The translations under genes and the position numbers were made by a program. A stretch of 64,000 nucleotides of DNA from Ferruginibacter yonginensis (GTDB lineage: Bacteria; Bacteroidota; Bacteroidia; Chitinophagales; Chitinophagaceae): the NCBI RefSeq assembly GCF_042651465.1, contig NZ_JBHSCZ010000002.1:496001-560000 (forward strand), in the 5' to 3' direction. The notes beneath the pieces were generated by a model that searched no databases, was not told the DNA's origin, and worked only from the letters and a program-made list of their open reading frames with translations. Every line of letters starts with the position of its first letter. Position 1 is the stretch's first letter. Shown one piece after another: positions 61,991-64,000 of the stretch.

Positions 61991-62028
61991 AAAAAGTCCC
62001 GGTGGTATAAGCGCTACTGGGACTTTTT
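61991..62028 (+). terminator. Terminator after typA
   Basis: aaaaagtccc (61991-62000) pairs with gggacttttt (62019-62028), with extra pairs including G-T wobbles inside, followed by T's. Confidence 0.85.
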
Positions 62029-62288
62029 TATGTCATAAACGATAACTAAAAAAGAAAAGTAAGTAAAACATAACTGTTGCATTTATTATACCCAACAAAT
62101 TGCACCAAAATGTGCAGATTGTATAAAGGCACTAAAAAACATTTTTTATCGGTTGTTGTACACACCTACCGAAACATTACGGCAACAACTTATGAATGTT
62201 GGTGTTTTTTACCCCCAACGCTTTCTTAATATTAACGAAATGTCAATCACCTCAAACCAAGGCGAAAATTTTCATGGGCTTACAAATG
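62029..62288. other. Gene-free spacer
   Basis: 260 bp with no convincing ORF. A gttgttg / caacaac inverted repeat (about 62152-62191) is visible but lacks a T-run. No function assigned. Confidence 0.4.
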
Positions 62289-62726
62289 CTATTTCAACGG
62301 TTGCAATGCTTTAGCACTACCATTTTTACCAATAAAAGTAGCAAGGTCACCTACAGTTATGAGGTTGTTGTAATTATTGGCAACTGTTGTTAATGGTATT
62401 TGGTAACGCTCTGCTACTAGCACTTGTAATGCAGATTTTAAAAGTGGACTTTGTGCAAAACTACTAAGCTTCGTGTTTTCATTAAAGTTCGATAAAAAAT
62501 TATTGTTCTGCGTAACACCACTAAATGCAGTGCTGCCAGTAACCGTTTTTAAAACGGAATTAATAATTTTTGAAAGCACAATTGCTCCAACAATAGTGCC
62601 TACGGTTTTAATAACTGTGCCACCAATACCTGTAACATCTTTATTGGTATTTTTAGTACTGCTGCAGCTTAAAAATGTTATACTACCAATTGATAACATC
62701 ATAATGATTGTGTAAATTTTTTTCAT
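62289..62726 (-). CDS. Lipoprotein of unknown function (DUF2780-like pattern)
   Basis: 145 residues from the ATG at 62726, chosen because it opens a lipoprotein signal (KKIYTIIMMLSIGSITFLSC). Contains a hydrophobic glycine-rich region (GIGGTVIKTVGTIVGAIVLSKI) and a conserved-looking end (AERYQIPLTTVANNYNNLI). A tentative likeness to DUF2780-type proteins is not certain. Confidence 0.5.
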   Translation of the reverse strand: MKKIYTIIMMLSIGSITFLSCSSTKNTNKDVTGIGGTVIKTVGTIVGAIVLSKIINSVLKTVTGSTAFSGVTQNNNFLSNFNENTKLSSFAQSPLLKSALQVLVAERYQIPLTTVANNYNNLITVGDLATFIGKNGSAKALQPLK

Positions 62727-63121
62727 GGCATTTATTGGGTTTTGTTGATAAATATTTTCATACAATAGAATACAAAAACAAACAAAGGTTAAAAGTCATT
62801 TTATCTTTTGGCAAAACATTCACATTGTTATATTTCAATAAATATTTTTACGGATACACAGTTCCATCAATAGAAATAGTAAAATACAGCCAAGGTAGTT
62901 GGTAGGTATTGTTATAAAAGTTTATTAAATACTAACATACTTTACAGCCTACCTATATTAATGTTGTAACATTATTGTAATTAAAAACGCTTTGTAGTTA
63001 CTAGGTTGTTTGGCATTAAAGTTGTCCGGTTATAATGAAGTATCAAACTTGTTTTACCAACAACTAAATTGAGTACAATACGCAGCAATACTATCAATAA
63101 ATAAAAAATTAAAATATAAAA
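62727..63121. other. Gene-free spacer between lipoprotein and PfpI gene
   Basis: 395 bp, very AT-rich. No ORF, repeat or RNA could be supported. It must carry divergent promoters, but no clear TAnnTTTG for either neighbour was found. Confidence 0.45.
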
Positions 63122-63808
63122 ATGAACATTTTATTTGTATTAACCTCACATAGTGAGCTAGGCAACACGGGTAATAAAACAGGCTTTTGGGTGGAAGAAT
63201 TTGCAGCGCCCTATTATACAATGGTTGATGCCGGTGTTAACATCAGCATAGCTTCGCCAGCTGGTGGGCAGGCGCCAATTGACCCTAAAAGTGAAGCTGA
63301 AGATGCCCAAACTACGGCAACCAAACGCTTTTATGCTGATCATAAAGCGATGAATGCGGTAGCAAATACCATTAAACTTAGTGATGTAAAGGTGGATGAT
63401 TATGATGCAGTTTTTTACCCAGGTGGTCATGGTCCGTTGTGGGATTTAGCAACCGACAAAACATCCATCAAACTAATAGAGACTTTTTACAACACCCAAA
63501 AGCCAATTGCATTTGTATGCCATGCCCCAGCAGCACTCGTAAATGTAAAGGCTGAAAACGGACAACCATTGGTAAAAGGTAAAAAAGTTACAGGTTTTTC
63601 AAATACCGAAGAAGCTGCTGTTGGCTTAACTGAAATTGTACCATTTTTGTTGGAAGATGAATTTGTTAAGTTAGGTGGGCATTACAGTAAAGGGGCAAAT
63701 TGGGGAAGTTATACCCAACAAGATGGTTTGTTGATAACGGGCCAAAACCCAGCATCATCTGAAGCCGTTGCTACTTTACTATTAAAAGTATTAGAAGGTA
63801 AAAAATAA
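63122..63808 (+). CDS. DJ-1/PfpI superfamily protein (Hsp31/HchA-like)
   Basis: 228 residues. The nucleophile elbow VCHAPAA holds the catalytic Cys, preceded by YDAVFYPGGHGPLWDLA, where the Glu/His partners of the class lie, and GHYSKGANWG. Similar to Hsp31-like glyoxalase/chaperone or type 1 glutamine-amidotransferase-like proteins. No signal peptide. Stress protection is likely; exact activity is not predictable. Terminator at 63860. Confidence 0.85.
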   Translation: MNILFVLTSHSELGNTGNKTGFWVEEFAAPYYTMVDAGVNISIASPAGGQAPIDPKSEAEDAQTTATKRFYADHKAMNAVANTIKLSDVKVDDYDAVFYPGGHGPLWDLATDKTSIKLIETFYNTQKPIAFVCHAPAALVNVKAENGQPLVKGKKVTGFSNTEEAAVGLTEIVPFLLEDEFVKLGGHYSKGANWGSYTQQDGLLITGQNPASSEAVATLLLKVLEGKK

Positions 63809-63859
63809 AAGTGGTTGTTATAAACAACAATGCTTTCATATTAGAATTTTATAAAGGGG

Positions 63860-63892
63860 CTACAACTTTTAATAAAGGTTGTAGTTTTTTAT
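63860..63892 (+). terminator. Terminator after the PfpI-like gene
   Basis: ctacaac (63860-63866) pairs with gttgtag (63878-63884), followed by tttttt. Confidence 0.75.
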
Positions 63893-64000
63893 TAAATACA
63901 CTTGGGTAAAATTGTTATAAATGTTAGTTATTGATGGAGTAGTTAGTTTAGCAGAACGCTATGTATCACTCCGTAGATATTAATCTGTTTGAAAAGTAAA

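Noticed and set aside
63921..63983. 20-codon ORF near the right edge (MLVIDGVVSLAERYVSLRRY)
   Set aside because: No -7 element or neighbour to give it meaning; length is within chance for this composition.
1..64000. CRISPR arrays, insertion sequences, prophage or attachment sites
   Set aside because: No regular direct repeats, transposase or integrase, and no phage genes seen.

Overview
This is a chromosomal window of AT-rich DNA from a member of the Bacteroidota, most likely family Chitinophagaceae (inferred from gene content, not from an alignment). The evidence is the frequent Bacteroidota -7 promoter element TAnnTTTG in front of genes, a type IX secretion C-terminal domain, DUF5916, DUF2490 and DUF5106/TlpA-type envelope proteins, a GH3-family adenylating enzyme, and signal peptides ending in A-Q. 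Most of it is ordinary core genome. I see no phage, IS element, CRISPR array or rRNA.

Layout. 1-6.4 kb: GH3 enzyme (cut by the window edge), a DUF2490 porin-like protein, FabG, then a secreted small protein, a SulP anion transporter and a beta-carbonic anhydrase that look like a bicarbonate module, followed by a nicotinamide riboside kinase-like protein and Tag glycosylase. 6.5-12.5 kb: radical SAM/SPASM, AI-2E transporter, MarR, GHL10 hydrolase, PnuC and small membrane proteins. 12.5-16.1 kb: a Nudix hydrolase translationally coupled to a large PLD-helicase-DUF3427 protein, in DNA visibly poorer in G+C than its flanks; it reads as an acquired repair or defence module. 16-24.7 kb: NifU, UvrD/PcrA, YgjV-like, secreted NUC1 nuclease, RecA, a scramblase-like protein and an L,D-transpeptidase. 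24.7-38.6 kb: PepF, nucleoid protein, YCF48-like propeller, YpdA, DUF5916, LptB, MetF, a beta-barrel protein, a SurA-like isomerase and a TlpA-like protein. 38.7-44.5 kb: a broken lipocalin-like gene, RlmD, two rhomboids (the second without its catalytic serine), a glycine-zipper lipoprotein and an EEP-family protein. 44.5-51 kb: cysS with its leader, free methionine-(R)-sulfoxide reductase, a 17-cysteine copper-binding protein, RecX, DnaN, DUF2007 and KdsB. 51-64 kb: aminotransferase, T9SS propeller protein, ManC, KdsD, RecQ, tRNA-Phe, TypA and a DJ-1/PfpI protein.

The most interesting signal lies between 44.54 and 44.72 kb. A -7 element is followed 5 nt later by an 18-codon ORF with five consecutive cysteine codons, directly upstream of cysS (cysteinyl-tRNA synthetase). 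The following 100 nt contain short, mutually exclusive pairings, one of which would hide a Shine-Dalgarno-like AAGAGG in front of cysS. This looks like a cysteine-sensing translational attenuator on a leaderless transcript. Several other genes here also have the -7 element only about 4 nt before the start codon, so leaderless mRNAs may be common in this organism.

Three features look like single G-to-A changes relative to the expected base: a TGA at codon 37 of a secreted protein gene, an Asn codon at the catalytic serine of rhomboid 2, and an A at position 68 of tRNA-Phe. They may be real decay or sequencing error.
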